Shown here: positions 13,439 through 21,506 of the stretch, one piece after another | Position numbering within the stretch: position 1 is the first letter of the stretch | Layout: each line of letters starts with the position of its first letter | Assembly (NCBI GenBank): GCA_019239915.1 | Contig: JAFAZF010000058.1 | Location: 144,510 to 208,509 of the forward strand | Direction of reading: 5' to 3' | DNA from: Sphingomonadaceae bacterium | GTDB taxonomy: Bacteria; Pseudomonadota; Alphaproteobacteria; Sphingomonadales; Sphingomonadaceae | Length of the DNA: 64,000 nucleotides | Notes under the pieces: generated by a model | Databases searched by the model: none | Told to the model about the DNA's origin: nothing | Seen by the model: the letters and a program-made list of their open reading frames with translations, nothing else | Program-made: the position numbers and the translations under genes

Positions 13439-13795
13439 TCAGGCTGTCCGCTTGTACGGGTCTGGCATATTGGCGAGCCAGCCAGTCTTGATGATCTCCG
13501 GCGCTTCGTTCCTTCGGGGTTGCCGAGCGTGATCCAAGTCGATGCTTTCTCGGAACCGCACTCCGGCCACTTTGTCGCGCGCCCAAATTACCTGGGCCGG
13601 AACGGCTTCATAGGCGCCGATTCCAAGCAAGATGGACTGCCCGCTCCTCAAGTCGCCAGCGTGATCGATGCAGGCGCCGTGGGCGGAGAGGTTTCGCACC
13701 CTTCGCTCGGTCGCGGCGACGCCGTCCGCCTGGACGACGGCTCGGATGATGACGCTGCTGCGCGGTTCGCGCGGTGGCAGGGCGATCTCGGTCAT
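13439..13795 (-). CDS. PilZ-domain-like protein
   Basis: 118 residues from MTEIALPP; a longer frame starts at 13837. The PilZ pattern is visible: an R-x-x-R-like start (VAATERRVRNLSAHGACID, with RVRNLS then a G) and a beta-barrel ending AQVIWARDKVAGVRFRESID, where W-x-x-x-x-x-x-G-V-R-F is typical. PilZ proteins bind cyclic-di-GMP; many sphingomonad PilZ-like proteins have lost part of the binding motif, and the (D/N)xSxxG here reads NLSAHG. It is the last gene of the leftward SANT group region. Role in the phage or island unknown. Confidence 0.6.
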   Translation of the reverse strand: MTEIALPPREPRSSVIIRAVVQADGVAATERRVRNLSAHGACIDHAGDLRSGQSILLGIGAYEAVPAQVIWARDKVAGVRFRESIDLDHARQPRRNEAPEIIKTGWLANMPDPYKRTA

Positions 13796-14221
13796 GCTTC
13801 TACGATAGGCCGGGCGTGCTAAAGCGGCGGTCAACAAACAGCGTTTACGACGTCATCGAGGGCGGCAGCTTCCCGGAGCGATACGTCGCGGACGAGCTAA
13901 TCGAGATGCGGCGCACGGACCAGCCTTGGGCAAAGCGTCGCGAGGGAACTGACGCTTTTCTGCCAGCGCGCCAGCGCCGCAAGACTGCTACGACGCCTCT
14001 ATTAAGGCCCCGGTACCGCTCCCGAGGTCGCGGGGAAGGCAATTCTCGAACCTCAATATCGCCGCATGCGCAGGGGAGCGGTGGCGGCGGGGAGCGGCCT
14101 GAAGAGGCTGCGCCCATCGCGGTGAGTCGGCAAGAAACGTTGATCAACGCCCCGTCCCAAAATCGCGACTTCAACGCTGCCGCCTCCGCTGCACCTCCCG
14201 AGCAGCGCCGGTCCCAAATTG
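13796..14221. other. Stretch without a convincing gene, degenerate SANT-gene copies
   Basis: A minus-strand frame (14225-13845) opens with a GTGA overlap after the SANT-like gene, but its composition is Arg/Ser/Pro-rich and shadow-like. Near 14165-14205 on the minus strand the words GTGCAGCGGAGGCGGCAGCG resemble the remnant upstream of paralogue 4 (14562-14603), as if partial copies of the SANT module were left behind. Confidence 0.4.
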
Positions 14222-14395
14222 TCACCGTGACAGCCTCAATCCAAGCTTCGACGCTTTCCGCTCAATCGCCGCCTCGGTGCGCTCCTGTGCGCGCGCAATC
14301 TCGGCCACCATGGCTCCATCGGCCGCCATGCGGCGGAGCTGCTCAATATCCACCTCGCTCCAGCGTCGGCCGCCGTCGACCGGACTCACCCTCAC
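14222..14395 (-). CDS. Small SANT/Myb-like helix-turn-helix protein (paralogue 3)
   Basis: 57 residues from a GTG that overlaps the stop of the preceding paralogue (GTGA). Pattern: RRWSEVDIEQLRRMAADG, then EIARAQERTEAAIERKASKLGLRL. The usual GR in the turn is replaced by ER. It is the third gene of the leftward tandem and is probably translationally coupled to paralogue 4. Confidence 0.6.
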   Translation of the reverse strand: MRVSPVDGGRRWSEVDIEQLRRMAADGAMVAEIARAQERTEAAIERKASKLGLRLSR

Positions 14396-14565
14396 CTCGT
14401 CACCTTGATCTTCAGCTTCGTTGCTTTCGCGAGCACGTCCTGCAGTGTGCGCCCGAGAGCGCGGGCGATGTCGAGCATAGACGCGCCTTCTCTCGCCATG
14501 CTCTGAAGCTTGGCAAGGTCTTCTGCAGGCCATGGCTTGCCGGCGGGTGCCGCAACGCGCTTCAT
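14392..14565 (-). CDS. Small SANT/Myb-like helix-turn-helix protein (paralogue 4)
   Basis: 57 residues from ATG 14565: KPWPAEDLAKLQSMAREG, then LDIARALGRTLQDVLAKATKLKIKV. It is basic at both ends, as expected of a DNA-binding protein. It overlaps paralogue 3 by 4 bases at its stop. Just upstream lies a 13-codon remnant resembling the C-terminus of another copy. Confidence 0.6.
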   Translation of the reverse strand: MKRVAAPAGKPWPAEDLAKLQSMAREGASMLDIARALGRTLQDVLAKATKLKIKVTR

Positions 14566-14603
14566 TTGGCGCGCCCAATCTTCACCGCCGCCTTCCGCTG
14601 CAC
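14562..14603 (-). pseudogene. Remnant C-terminus of a SANT-like paralogue
   Basis: Read from 14603, the minus strand gives VQRKAAVKIGRAK and a stop. This resembles the third helix and tail of the neighbouring paralogues (AIERKASKLGLRL, AVQGRAAQLKIRV). It fills almost the whole space between paralogues 5 and 4, so it looks like a decayed tandem duplicate. Confidence 0.35.
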
Positions 14604-14604
14604 A

Positions 14605-14781
14605 TCACGCCTCCCGCCGATCGCGCACCCTTATCTTGAGCTGCGCTGCCCGCCCCTGCACGGCCATGCGGCTGCGCCCAAGCACTCGGGCGATCTCCGC
14701 CAGCGGCTGCCCCTGCCCGGCCATCCGCCGCAGTGTGGCGACATCTTCATCGTTCCATGTTTGACGAGCACGGGAGGGCAC
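14605..14781 (-). CDS. Small SANT/Myb-like helix-turn-helix protein (paralogue 5)
   Basis: 58 residues from GTG 14781; the open frame extends further upstream without a better start. Pattern: QTWNDEDVATLRRMAGQGQP, then AEIARVLGRSRMAVQGRAAQLKIRV. This is the closest match to paralogue 1 in spacing. It is followed on the same strand by a remnant and by paralogues 4 and 3. Confidence 0.6.
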   Translation of the reverse strand: MPSRARQTWNDEDVATLRRMAGQGQPLAEIARVLGRSRMAVQGRAAQLKIRVRDRREA

Positions 14782-14869
14782 GCGGCAAACCTGCCATGGA
14801 CCTTCGAGTCGGCCAAGGGATCGGCGGGTGGGAAGTTCCGCGCCGGTCCACGGAATCTGGTCGGCAAAA

Positions 14870-15067
14870 TCAGGACCAAGACGCCTCGTGGCGCTCCAAT
14901 GCCGCCCGAAGCCGATGGAGATGCTCACGAACGTCGTCCTCGGTGAGCGGGAGGAGATCACTGTCGTCGGGTGGCAGGCGAAACTTAGCTCCTTGCTCGA
15001 TCCACTCCAGTTGCCGCTCCGCCAGCTCGATGTGAGCCCTCAGAAGCTGAACGAGACGATCCTGCAT
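14870..15067 (-). CDS. Small helical hypothetical protein
   Basis: 65 residues from ATG 15067 (MQDRLVQLLRAHIELAERQL, then DDSDLLPLTEDDVREHLHRLRAALERHEA). Two amphipathic helices joined by a short loop; the frame extends further upstream, but that part is low-complexity. It lies 88 bases upstream of the SANT tandem on the same strand and may be in the same transcript. Confidence 0.45.
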   Translation of the reverse strand: MQDRLVQLLRAHIELAERQLEWIEQGAKFRLPPDDSDLLPLTEDDVREHLHRLRAALERHEASWS

Positions 15068-15326
15068 AGCGCGCTGTGTCCGCCAGAAGAGACGTTTCGC
15101 GCGATGCGAAAGGCCAAAGGGCTGGAATGGCACAGCTAACGAGGGGCCGGGTGACCCGTTCCTCTGTCTGGCAGCGTCAACGGCGCCCCCGCAAGCCAGA
15201 CCCAGGGCCGGCGGCCTACTGCGGAATGACAATGCTTTCATGAGGCGATCGCATCGAAACGGGTCGCGCCCGCCGGCGTTCGATTGATCGGCGGCAAAGC
15301 GCCGCCTGACTTCGTGGAGAGCATCA

Positions 15327-15518
15327 ATGCGAGCCATCATCTTCGCCGCGGCGCTGGTGATCGGCGGCCCAGCATTTGCGCAGGACCTGCCGGCCTGTTC
15401 AGCGTCAATCACGGATCGCTGCATCGAGGCGAGCCCAGCTCCCCCGCCGCGCTATGTCCCCATGCGCCACACGTCCTGGCGTGAACGTCGCCATCATCAT
15501 CGGCCATCGCAGACCTGA
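15327..15518 (+). CDS. Small secreted protein
   Basis: 63 residues with a textbook signal peptide (MRAIIFAAALVIGGPAFAQ, cleavage after AFA-Q) followed by about 44 residues with two Cys (LPACSASITDRCIE), a Pro-rich linker and a basic His/Arg tail. Periplasmic location is likely. A terminator hairpin follows at 15686. Confidence 0.5.
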   Translation: MRAIIFAAALVIGGPAFAQDLPACSASITDRCIEASPAPPPRYVPMRHTSWRERRHHHRPSQT

Positions 15519-15685
15519 GCCGCGCGCGCCGATAACCCGAGGCGCCATGCTCGGCTTCATCTGCCACCCCGAGTCCCGCAGCGCGTACTCACGCCCACGG
15601 GAACGGCAATGATCCTCCGCCGTTAGCTACGCGAGCCTGCAACGGTCCTCCATGCACAATGGGCAGGCTCAAGCGCATTGGCTCC

Positions 15686-15724
15686 TAACCCCGGTCGCGC
15701 GTCTCGCCGGCCGGGGTTTCTTTA
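15686..15724 (+). terminator. Rho-independent terminator
   Basis: AACCCCGG at 15687-15694 pairs with CCGGGGTT at 15711-15718, followed by TCTTTAT. It closes the rightward transcript that contains the small secreted protein gene. Confidence 0.6.
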
Positions 15725-15802
15725 TCGGCGAAAGAGCGGCACGGGTCGCGCTAAGGCCTCGGCGGCGGCCGGCAGACCGCTGATTATGGAGCGTGAGCCT
15801 AT

Positions 15803-16033
15803 ATGGCGTGGAACAAACGACCCAAGGCAGAGCGACCCGAGTATCCGAAGCTGGTGCCGATCATAGGGACAGCCGAGGCCGCGCAGACACTCCTATCTTC
15901 GGTCCGGGGCACTGATCCGCAAGCTGAGCTTGTGAACGGCGGCGAGCGCGGGCTTTACCTCAGGGTGCACAACGAGGCGGCGGAAACATACGCTCGCCTG
16001 GCAGGCGAGACCAGGAGCTTTCCGCTGGCCTGA
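15803..16033 (+). CDS. Hypothetical prophage protein
   Basis: 76 residues, starting with a basic segment (MAWNKRPKAERPEYPKLVPI), then a helix and a strand-rich end (GLYLRVHNEAAETYARLAGE). It is the last gene before the attachment site. Function unknown. Confidence 0.45.
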   Translation: MAWNKRPKAERPEYPKLVPIIGTAEAAQTLLSSVRGTDPQAELVNGGERGLYLRVHNEAAETYARLAGETRSFPLA

Positions 16034-16068
16034 GGCGCAGCGGCATTCCCAGAGCGATGCAAATTCCT

Positions 16069-16185
16069 GTGTAATCGCGCTCGGAATTACACGGAAGTTC
16101 CCGGCACGTTCCGGGCTAGGAACGCGCCAAGAACCACTCGACTTTTCAACTCTCTAGGCACGGCTTGGAACTCCCCGGAACGCTG
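16069..16185. promoter_or_regulatory. Inverted repeats beside the attachment site
   Basis: GTGTAAT at 16069-16075 is repeated inverted as ATTACAC at 16086-16092. The next 90 bases carry several short GGAA/TTCC palindromic words (GGAAGTTCCC, GTTCCGGGCTAGGAAC, GGAACTCCCCGGAAC). Such clustered repeats next to a tRNA attachment core are typical of integrase or excisionase binding arms, but no integrase gene is in the window to match. Confidence 0.35.
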
Positions 16186-16193
16186 ATCGGCAG

Positions 16194-16249
16194 GACTGTA
16201 AATCTGCCCGCGCGAGCGTACGCTGGTTCGAATCCAGCCCCTTCCACCA
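16194..16249 (+). tRNA. Orphan 3' half of tRNA-Tyr; probable prophage attachment site
   Basis: The sequence runs from the anticodon loop (CTGTAAA, anticodon GTA) through a long variable arm, a perfect T-arm (GCTGG TTCGAAT CCAGC), the acceptor 3' strand CCCTTCC, discriminator A and CCA at 16247-16249. No GGAAGGG 5' acceptor strand or D-arm lies upstream, so this is not a functional tRNA. It fits the displaced 3' end left when an element integrates into a tRNA-Tyr gene; the intact copy would lie beyond the left edge. Confidence 0.7.
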
Positions 16250-16398
16250 TCACCGCGGCGGATCGCGCGAGCGCCGCCCCACCGGTTGCCTGATCTATGC
16301 TGTGGCACGAAAGCCACGCATATTGGTTTCATTCCGCTACGAAGGAACGGCGCGCCGCGCGGCCGGTTCTGCCAGCCTCCCAACAAGAGGTGGTGTGC

Positions 16399-17001
16399 AT
16401 GCGTAAGCTTCTTTTCGTTGCCCTGGCGCTCGGTACGGCCAGCGGCGCGTGGGCCCAGGATACCAGCTTCCGTGGCTTCCGGCTCGAAGGCAATGCCGGC
16501 TGGGATTGGTCCCACGTTCGCCATAACGGCGGCAACGACAAATTCGGGTTCGGCGGCGAGGCAGGCTTCGACGGCCAGATCGGCGACCACATCGTGATCG
16601 GCCCCGAGTTCGATTACTGGCAGCCCAACCGCCGCCGCAACACGATCGCGCTGGCCGCGCCGGCGGGCGCCGCGAGCTATCTGCAGGCCCGCGACCAGGT
16701 CGGTGCGGCCCTGCGCATCGGCTATCTCGCGAACCCCGATCTGCTCATCTACGGCAAGGGCGGCTATGTGAACGAGGCGCAGCGCGCCTACTTCCTCGCA
16801 CCGCCGGGCGGCATCTCGACGGTCAGCCGTTACCATGTCGACGGCTATCAGGCCGGCGGCGGCATCGAATACACGCTGCACGACCGCTTCTCGTTCGCAC
16901 CCAGCGGCGTCTATGTCTCCGCGCAATATGTCTACGACCGGTTCGACAACCGCACCACCGATCAGCATGCGATGGGCGGCATCGGCATTCGCCTGAAGTA
17001 G
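16399..17001 (+). CDS. Outer-membrane beta-barrel protein (porin-like)
   Basis: 200 residues from ATG 16399. Signal peptide residues 1-20 (MRKLLFVALALGTASGAWAQ), then alternating beta strands typical of an 8-stranded OmpA-like/OMP_b-brl barrel: GWDWSHVRHNG, KFGFGGEAGFDGQ, GYLANPDLLIYGKGGYVN and FAPSGVYVSAQYVYDRF. It ends in a strand with terminal basic residue. It is the first chromosomal gene after the prophage attachment site. Specific function not predictable. Confidence 0.7.
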   Translation: MRKLLFVALALGTASGAWAQDTSFRGFRLEGNAGWDWSHVRHNGGNDKFGFGGEAGFDGQIGDHIVIGPEFDYWQPNRRRNTIALAAPAGAASYLQARDQVGAALRIGYLANPDLLIYGKGGYVNEAQRAYFLAPPGGISTVSRYHVDGYQAGGGIEYTLHDRFSFAPSGVYVSAQYVYDRFDNRTTDQHAMGGIGIRLK

Positions 17002-17016
17002 GCACCACGGCGCCCT

Positions 17017-17046
17017 CCGGTCGGCGGCGGATGTGTCGCCGACCGG
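17017..17046 (+). terminator. Hairpin after the outer-membrane protein gene
   Basis: Perfect 10-base stem CCGGTCGGCG at 17017-17026 with CGCCGACCGG at 17037-17046. Only TT follows, so it is a weak intrinsic terminator or an mRNA-stabilising 3' structure. Confidence 0.4.
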
Positions 17047-17137
17047 TTGGGGCCTAGCCTCGTCGGACGCCTTGCAGCCGCCGGCGCGTGCACGATGATA
17101 TATTGTATCCTCTCGCCGAAAGCCCCATAGGGGCGTC

Positions 17138-17533
17138 ATGGATTCGGCCGAAGCTTGCGCTGCTCCCCGTCTTGCAATGCGCGCAGGCTGGCTCGATCGT
17201 ACGGCGATCGCGCTTTCCGGGCTTTGCGCGGTGCACTGCGTCGCGACCAGCGTCGCGGTGCTGCTGCTCGCCTCCGTCGGCGGTGCGCTGCTCGATCCGC
17301 GTATTCACGAGACCGGGCTGATGCTGGCGATGCTGCTCGGCAGCGTCGCGCTCGGCGCCGGCCTGCGTGCGCATGGCAAGCGTACGCCGCTCATGATCGG
17401 CGCGTGCGGGCTGATGTTGATGGGGATCGGCCTGATCGTGCGCGACGGACTCTTCGAGAGCGCGATCACGATCTGCGGCGTCACGCTGCTCGCTTATGCC
17501 CACCTGCGCAATCGCCGCGCCCACCGGCATTGA
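17138..17533 (+). CDS. MerC-domain membrane protein
   Basis: 131 residues with four hydrophobic helices and the MerC signature: the Cys pair in helix 1, SGLCAVHCVATS (residues about 30-41). MerC proteins were described as inner-membrane mercuric ion transporters; many chromosomal homologues lie beside metal regulators instead. Here a Fur/Zur-type regulator follows 77 bases downstream, so a metal (possibly zinc) role is plausible. The AT-rich near-palindrome GATGATATATTGTATC just upstream of the start could be a regulator site. Confidence 0.65.
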   Translation: MDSAEACAAPRLAMRAGWLDRTAIALSGLCAVHCVATSVAVLLLASVGGALLDPRIHETGLMLAMLLGSVALGAGLRAHGKRTPLMIGACGLMLMGIGLIVRDGLFESAITICGVTLLAYAHLRNRRAHRH

Positions 17534-17610
17534 GCTCGCCTCGCCCTCCGTTTCAGCGAACGACCCGGAGGTAGCCTCACCTTGCCGCCCTGTAATCCGC
17601 GGCATAGATA

Positions 17611-18087
17611 ATGGGCATGGCCGCGACGCATGCGCATGATCACCGGCTGCCCACCGGACCCGAGCTGATCGAGGCGGCGCGCGCCGCGGTCGAGGCGGCG
17701 GGCGAGCAGTGGACGGCGATGCGCGCCGCGGTGTTCGATGCGCTCGCCGGCCATGGTCGGCCGGTTTCCGCTTACGACATCGCCGAGGACGTTTCGAAGC
17801 GCGAGGGTCGGCGCGTCGCCGCCAACAGCGTCTACCGCATTCTCGATCTGTTCGTCGCGACCAACGTCGCGCAACGCATCGAGAGCGCCAACGCCTATGT
17901 TCCCAATGCCCACCCGGGCTGCGTCCACGACTGCATCTTCCTCGTTTGCGATGCCTGCGGGCGGATCGCGCATGTCGACGACGACAGCATCGCCAAGAAC
18001 GTCCGCAGCGTCGCGCGGCACTCCGGATTCACCGCCGCGAGACCCGTAATCGAGGTTCACGGCACCTGTGCAAATTGCACACAGTGA
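17611..18087 (+). CDS. Fur-family regulator, probably Zur (zinc)
   Basis: 158 residues. Winged-helix N-terminal half: TAMRAAVFDALAGHGRPVSAYDIAEDV, then RRVAANSVYRILDLFVATNVAQRIES. The C-terminal dimerisation half has HPGCVHDCIFLVCDACGRIAHVDD and a terminal HGTCANC. The two C-x2-C pairs (CDAC and CANC) bind structural zinc. The N-terminus is His-rich (THAHDHR). The short linker and the HDCIFLVCDACG segment favour Zur over Fur. Location directly after a MerC-like transporter supports metal homeostasis. ATG 17611 was taken; ATG 17617 is also possible. Confidence 0.75.
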   Translation: MGMAATHAHDHRLPTGPELIEAARAAVEAAGEQWTAMRAAVFDALAGHGRPVSAYDIAEDVSKREGRRVAANSVYRILDLFVATNVAQRIESANAYVPNAHPGCVHDCIFLVCDACGRIAHVDDDSIAKNVRSVARHSGFTAARPVIEVHGTCANCTQ

Positions 18088-18159
18088 ACCGCTAAAAAGC
18101 TTGTAAGTTTGCCTAATCTGACCGGCCCGCGTAAGCAGCGCGGCTTGGGGAGAGTACGT

Positions 18160-20085
18160 GTGACCGATCGTCCTTCGACACCCTTGCTTGACCGCGTCGA
18201 CACGCCCGAGCAGCTGCGGAAGCTGGCGCCGGAGGAGCTGCGCCAGCTCGCCGACGAACTGCGCGCCGAGATGGTCTCGGCGGTGTCGGTAACGGGCGGC
18301 CATCTCGGCGCCGGCCTCGGCGTCGTTGAGCTCACCGTCGCGCTCCATTATATCTTCGATACGCCGCGCGACCGGCTGATCTGGGACGTCGGCCACCAGG
18401 CCTATCCCCACAAGATCATCACCGGCCGGCGCGATCGCATCCGTACGCTGCGCCAGGGCGGCGGCCTTTCGGGCTTCACCAAGCGCGCCGAGAGCGAATA
18501 TGATCCGTTCGGCGCGGCGCACTCGTCGACCTCGATCTCGGCGGCGATCGGCTTCGCGGTCGCCAACAAGCTTGCCGACAAGCCGGGCAAGGCGATCGCC
18601 GTCATCGGCGACGGCGCGATGTCGGCGGGCATGGCCTACGAGGCGATGAATAACGCGCGCGAGGCGGGCAACCGCCTGGTCGTGATCCTCAACGACAACG
18701 ACATGTCGATCGCTCCTCCGGTGGGTGGGCTCTCCGCCTATCTCGCCCAGATCGTCTCAAGCCGGCCGTTCCTGAGCTTGCGCGAGATCGCCAAGCGCTT
18801 CGCGCAGATGCTGCCGAAGCCGCTCCACGACGTCGCGCGCAAGACCGACGAGTTCGCGCGCGGAATGGCGATGGGCGGCACGCTCTTCGAGGAGCTCGGC
18901 TTCTATTATGTGGGCCCGGTGGACGGGCATAATCTCGAGCATCTGCTGCCGGTGCTCGAGAATGTCCGCGACGCCGCTCCGGGCCCGATCCTCGTCCACG
19001 TCGTGACGCAGAAGGGAAAGGGCTATGGTCCCGCCGAGGCGGCGGCGGACAAATATCACGGCGTCCAGAAGTTCGATGTGGTGACCGGGGTCCAGGCCAA
19101 GGCCGAACCCGGCCCGCCGAGCTACACCAACGTCTTCGCCGAGGCGCTGATCGGCGAGGCGAAGCGCGACACGACGGTCTGCGCGATCACCGCCGCGATG
19201 CCCTCGGGCACCGGGCTCGACAAATTCGGCAAGGCATTCCCGGAGCGCAGCTTCGACGTCGGCATCGCCGAGCAGCATGCCGTCACCTTCGCGGCCGGCC
19301 TCGCCGCGCAGGGCATGCGGCCGTTCTGCGCGATCTATTCGACCTTCCTGCAGCGCGCCTATGACCAGGTCGTCCACGACGTCGCGATCCAGAATCTACC
19401 GGTACGCTTTGCGATGGACCGCGCGGGTCTGGTCGGCGCGGACGGCGCGACGCATGCCGGCGCGTTCGACATCGCCTATCTCGCGACGCTGCCTAATTTC
19501 GTCGTGATGGCGGCGGCGGACGAAGCCGAGCTGGTTCACATGGTCCACACCATGGCGCTGCACGACAGCAGCCCGAGCGCAGTACGCTACCCGCGCGGCA
19601 ACGGCATCGGCGTCGCCATGCCCGAAACCCCCGAGCGGCTCGAGATCGGCAAAGGCCGCGTCGTTCGCGAAGGCAAGAAGGTCGCGATCCTGTCGCTCGG
19701 CACGCGCCTGGCCGAGGCGCTCAAGGCCGCCGACAAGCTCGATGCGCAGGGGCTCTCGACGAGCGTCGCCGACATGCGCTTCGCCAAGCCGCTCGACGAG
19801 GAGCTGGTCCGCCGCATGTGCGCCGAGCACGAGGTGGTGATCACGATCGAGGAGGGCGCGGTAGGCGGCTTCGGTGCCCATGTGCTGACGCTGGCGAGCG
19901 ATCAGGGCCTGCTCGACGGCGGCCTGCGTATCCGCACGCTGCGCCTCCCCGACCTGTTCCAGGATCAGGACAAGCCCGAGAAGCAGTATCGCGATGCCGG
20001 GCTCGACGCGGAGGCGATCGTGGCGACCGTGCTCGCGGCGCTGCGGCGCAATTCGGTCGGCCTCGTCGAGGGTGCGCGCGCCTGA
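18160..20085 (+). CDS. dxs: 1-deoxy-D-xylulose-5-phosphate synthase
   Basis: Joins pyruvate and glyceraldehyde 3-phosphate, the first step of the MEP isoprenoid pathway, with thiamine diphosphate. The 641-residue length is normal for Dxs. Seen motifs: [38 protein letters not shown], the ThDP motif [17 protein letters not shown], the pyrimidine-binding domain with [18 protein letters not shown], and the transketolase C-terminal domain. GTG 18160 is chosen because GGGGAG sits 11 bases upstream and the family starts here; an ATG at 18109 would add 17 residues. Confidence 0.97.
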   Translation: MTDRPSTPLLDRVDTPEQLRKLAPEELRQLADELRAEMVSAVSVTGGHLGAGLGVVELTVALHYIFDTPRDRLIWDVGHQAYPHKIITGRRDRIRTLRQGGGLSGFTKRAESEYDPFGAAHSSTSISAAIGFAVANKLADKPGKAIAVIGDGAMSAGMAYEAMNNAREAGNRLVVILNDNDMSIAPPVGGLSAYLAQIVSSRPFLSLREIAKRFAQMLPKPLHDVARKTDEFARGMAMGGTLFEELGFYYVGPVDGHNLEHLLPVLENVRDAAPGPILVHVVTQKGKGYGPAEAAADKYHGVQKFDVVTGVQAKAEPGPPSYTNVFAEALIGEAKRDTTVCAITAAMPSGTGLDKFGKAFPERSFDVGIAEQHAVTFAAGLAAQGMRPFCAIYSTFLQRAYDQVVHDVAIQNLPVRFAMDRAGLVGADGATHAGAFDIAYLATLPNFVVMAAADEAELVHMVHTMALHDSSPSAVRYPRGNGIGVAMPETPERLEIGKGRVVREGKKVAILSLGTRLAEALKAADKLDAQGLSTSVADMRFAKPLDEELVRRMCAEHEVVITIEEGAVGGFGAHVLTLASDQGLLDGGLRIRTLRLPDLFQDQDKPEKQYRDAGLDAEAIVATVLAALRRNSVGLVEGARA

Positions 20086-20098
20086 GCGAGGAAATGCC

Positions 20099-20216
20099 GT
20101 TCGCCTGAGCTTGTCGAAGCCTGTCCTGAGCGCCTGCCCTGGCCGGCAGTCGAGGAGGGCCGTCCTTTTCTTGAGTGAGAACAAGGGCAGGGCTTCGACG
20201 GGCTCGGCCCGAACCG
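20099..20216. repeat. Palindromic intergenic repeat, family 1 (GTTCG..CTGAGC..GTCGAAG)
   Basis: The left arm CGTTCGCCTGAGCTTGTCGA and the right arm TTCGACGGGCTCGGCCCGAAC are imperfect inverse copies, separated by about 75 bases. The same unit recurs at 23051, 42283, 42490, 45728, 51243, 59003 and 60191. Confidence 0.7.
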
Positions 20217-20299
20217 ATGATCTATAACTTCCACAGACACGAACGGCCGGGCGGGATCGCTCTGCGCCGCGTTCGTGTGTCTGAAAGAATGCGTCAGCG

Positions 20300-20383
20300 T
20301 TAGCTGAGCAGCATCGATCCGATGATCAGCGCATTGGCCGTGAACGCCACCGCCGCCATCGCGACATTTTCGATGATCCGCAT
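20300..20383 (-). CDS. 27-residue single-pass membrane peptide
   Basis: MRIIENVAMAAVAFTANALI, then IGSMLLS: one hydrophobic helix. AAGGA lies 7 bases before the ATG; an in-frame ATG at 20401 is a weaker alternative. It stands alone between the dxs 3' repeat and tlyA, divergent from tlyA. The remaining 270 bases up to tlyA show no other gene. Function unknown. Confidence 0.4.
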   Translation of the reverse strand: MRIIENVAMAAVAFTANALIIGSMLLS

Positions 20384-20657
20384 TTCCGTTTCCTTCTGCA
20401 TCTCGTCAGCGCGCTCATCATGAGCTTGCGTAGCGACTATGACATCGCCTTATGCCTCGCTTGCACACAACGCAAGCACTTACTTCGCTGTTGCAGCAAT
20501 CCGAGCTTACTTGGTTGTTTCGCGTTAAACGGGTCAGATACGTCGACGATCCGTGATTAGACGCCAGATTGCCACCGCGAGCTGATCTCAGCTACGCCTC
20601 TCATGCTGCGTCGCAGCGGCGCGCGACATCGCCGATCCGGGCCGATAGAAGATCAGG

Positions 20658-21395
20658 ATGCCGACCCGCCAGCGTGCCGATCAGCTCCTCGTGGAACGCG
20701 GTCTCGCCGAAAGCCGGGCGCGCGCGCAGGCGCTGATCCTCGCCGGGCTCGTCTTCGCCGGTGATCGCCGCGTCGAGAAGGCGGGCCAGCCGCTCGCGCT
20801 CGATACCGCGCTGCAGGTGCGGGGTCGCGATCACCCCTGGGTGTCGCGCGGCGGCGTCAAGCTTGCGCACGCTCTCGACCACTTCGCGATCGACCCCGCC
20901 GGCTGGGCGGCGGTCGACGTCGGCGCCTCGACCGGCGGCTTCACCGACGTGCTGCTGAGCCGCGGCGCGGCGCGCGTCTACGCGGTCGACTCAGGGACCA
21001 ATCAGCTCGCCTGGAAGCTGCGGCAGGACGATCGCGTGGTAGTGCTCGAGAAGACCAATGCCCGCCACCTCACCGCGGCCGAGGTCCCCGAGCCGATCGA
21101 CCTCGTCGTCTGCGATGCGAGCTTCATCGCATTGGAGAAGGTGCTGCCCGCGGCACTCGCCTTCGCAAAGCCTGCGGGTTGGCTGGTCGCATTGATCAAA
21201 CCGCAGTTCGAGGCGGGCCGCGGCGAAGTCGGCAAGGGCGGCGTGGTCCGCGATGCCGCCGTGCACGCCCGCGTCTGCGATCACGTCGCGGAGTGGGTTG
21301 GCGGGATCGGCTGGCAAGTCGCCGGAATCGTGCCGAGCCCGATCACCGGGCCGGAGGGCAATATCGAGTTTCTCATTGCGGCACAGCGCGGCTGA
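20658..21395 (+). CDS. tlyA: TlyA-family rRNA methyltransferase / hemolysin A homologue
   Basis: 245 residues, normal for TlyA. N-terminal S4 RNA-binding domain (residues 1-60: [20 protein letters not shown], then LILAGLVFAG), then a FtsJ-like methyltransferase domain with SAM motif AAVDVGASTGGFTDVLL and catalytic-type residues in VVCDASFI and LIKPQFEAGR. TlyA enzymes 2'-O-methylate cytidines in 16S and 23S rRNA in actinobacteria; proteobacterial members are less studied. In many sphingomonads it neighbours dxs, as here. Confidence 0.88.
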   Translation: MPTRQRADQLLVERGLAESRARAQALILAGLVFAGDRRVEKAGQPLALDTALQVRGRDHPWVSRGGVKLAHALDHFAIDPAGWAAVDVGASTGGFTDVLLSRGAARVYAVDSGTNQLAWKLRQDDRVVVLEKTNARHLTAAEVPEPIDLVVCDASFIALEKVLPAALAFAKPAGWLVALIKPQFEAGRGEVGKGGVVRDAAVHARVCDHVAEWVGGIGWQVAGIVPSPITGPEGNIEFLIAAQRG

Positions 21396-21506
21396 GCGGC
21401 GTCGCGGCCGCTGCCGCTTGTGTTCGCGCGACGCCGCCGCTAGCGGCGGGCGCTTGGATTTGCGTGCCGCCCTGAAGGAGCCGGCCATGCGGCGGAGCGG
21501 GAGGGC

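Noticed and set aside
13774..14946. 390-codon plus-strand frame over the SANT cluster
   Set aside because: Arg/Pro/Ser-rich, no homology, and it is antisense to three small genes with consistent spacing and a shared motif.
16194..16249. Functional tRNA-Tyr gene
   Set aside because: No matching 5' acceptor strand (GGAAGGG) or D-arm in the preceding 150 bases.
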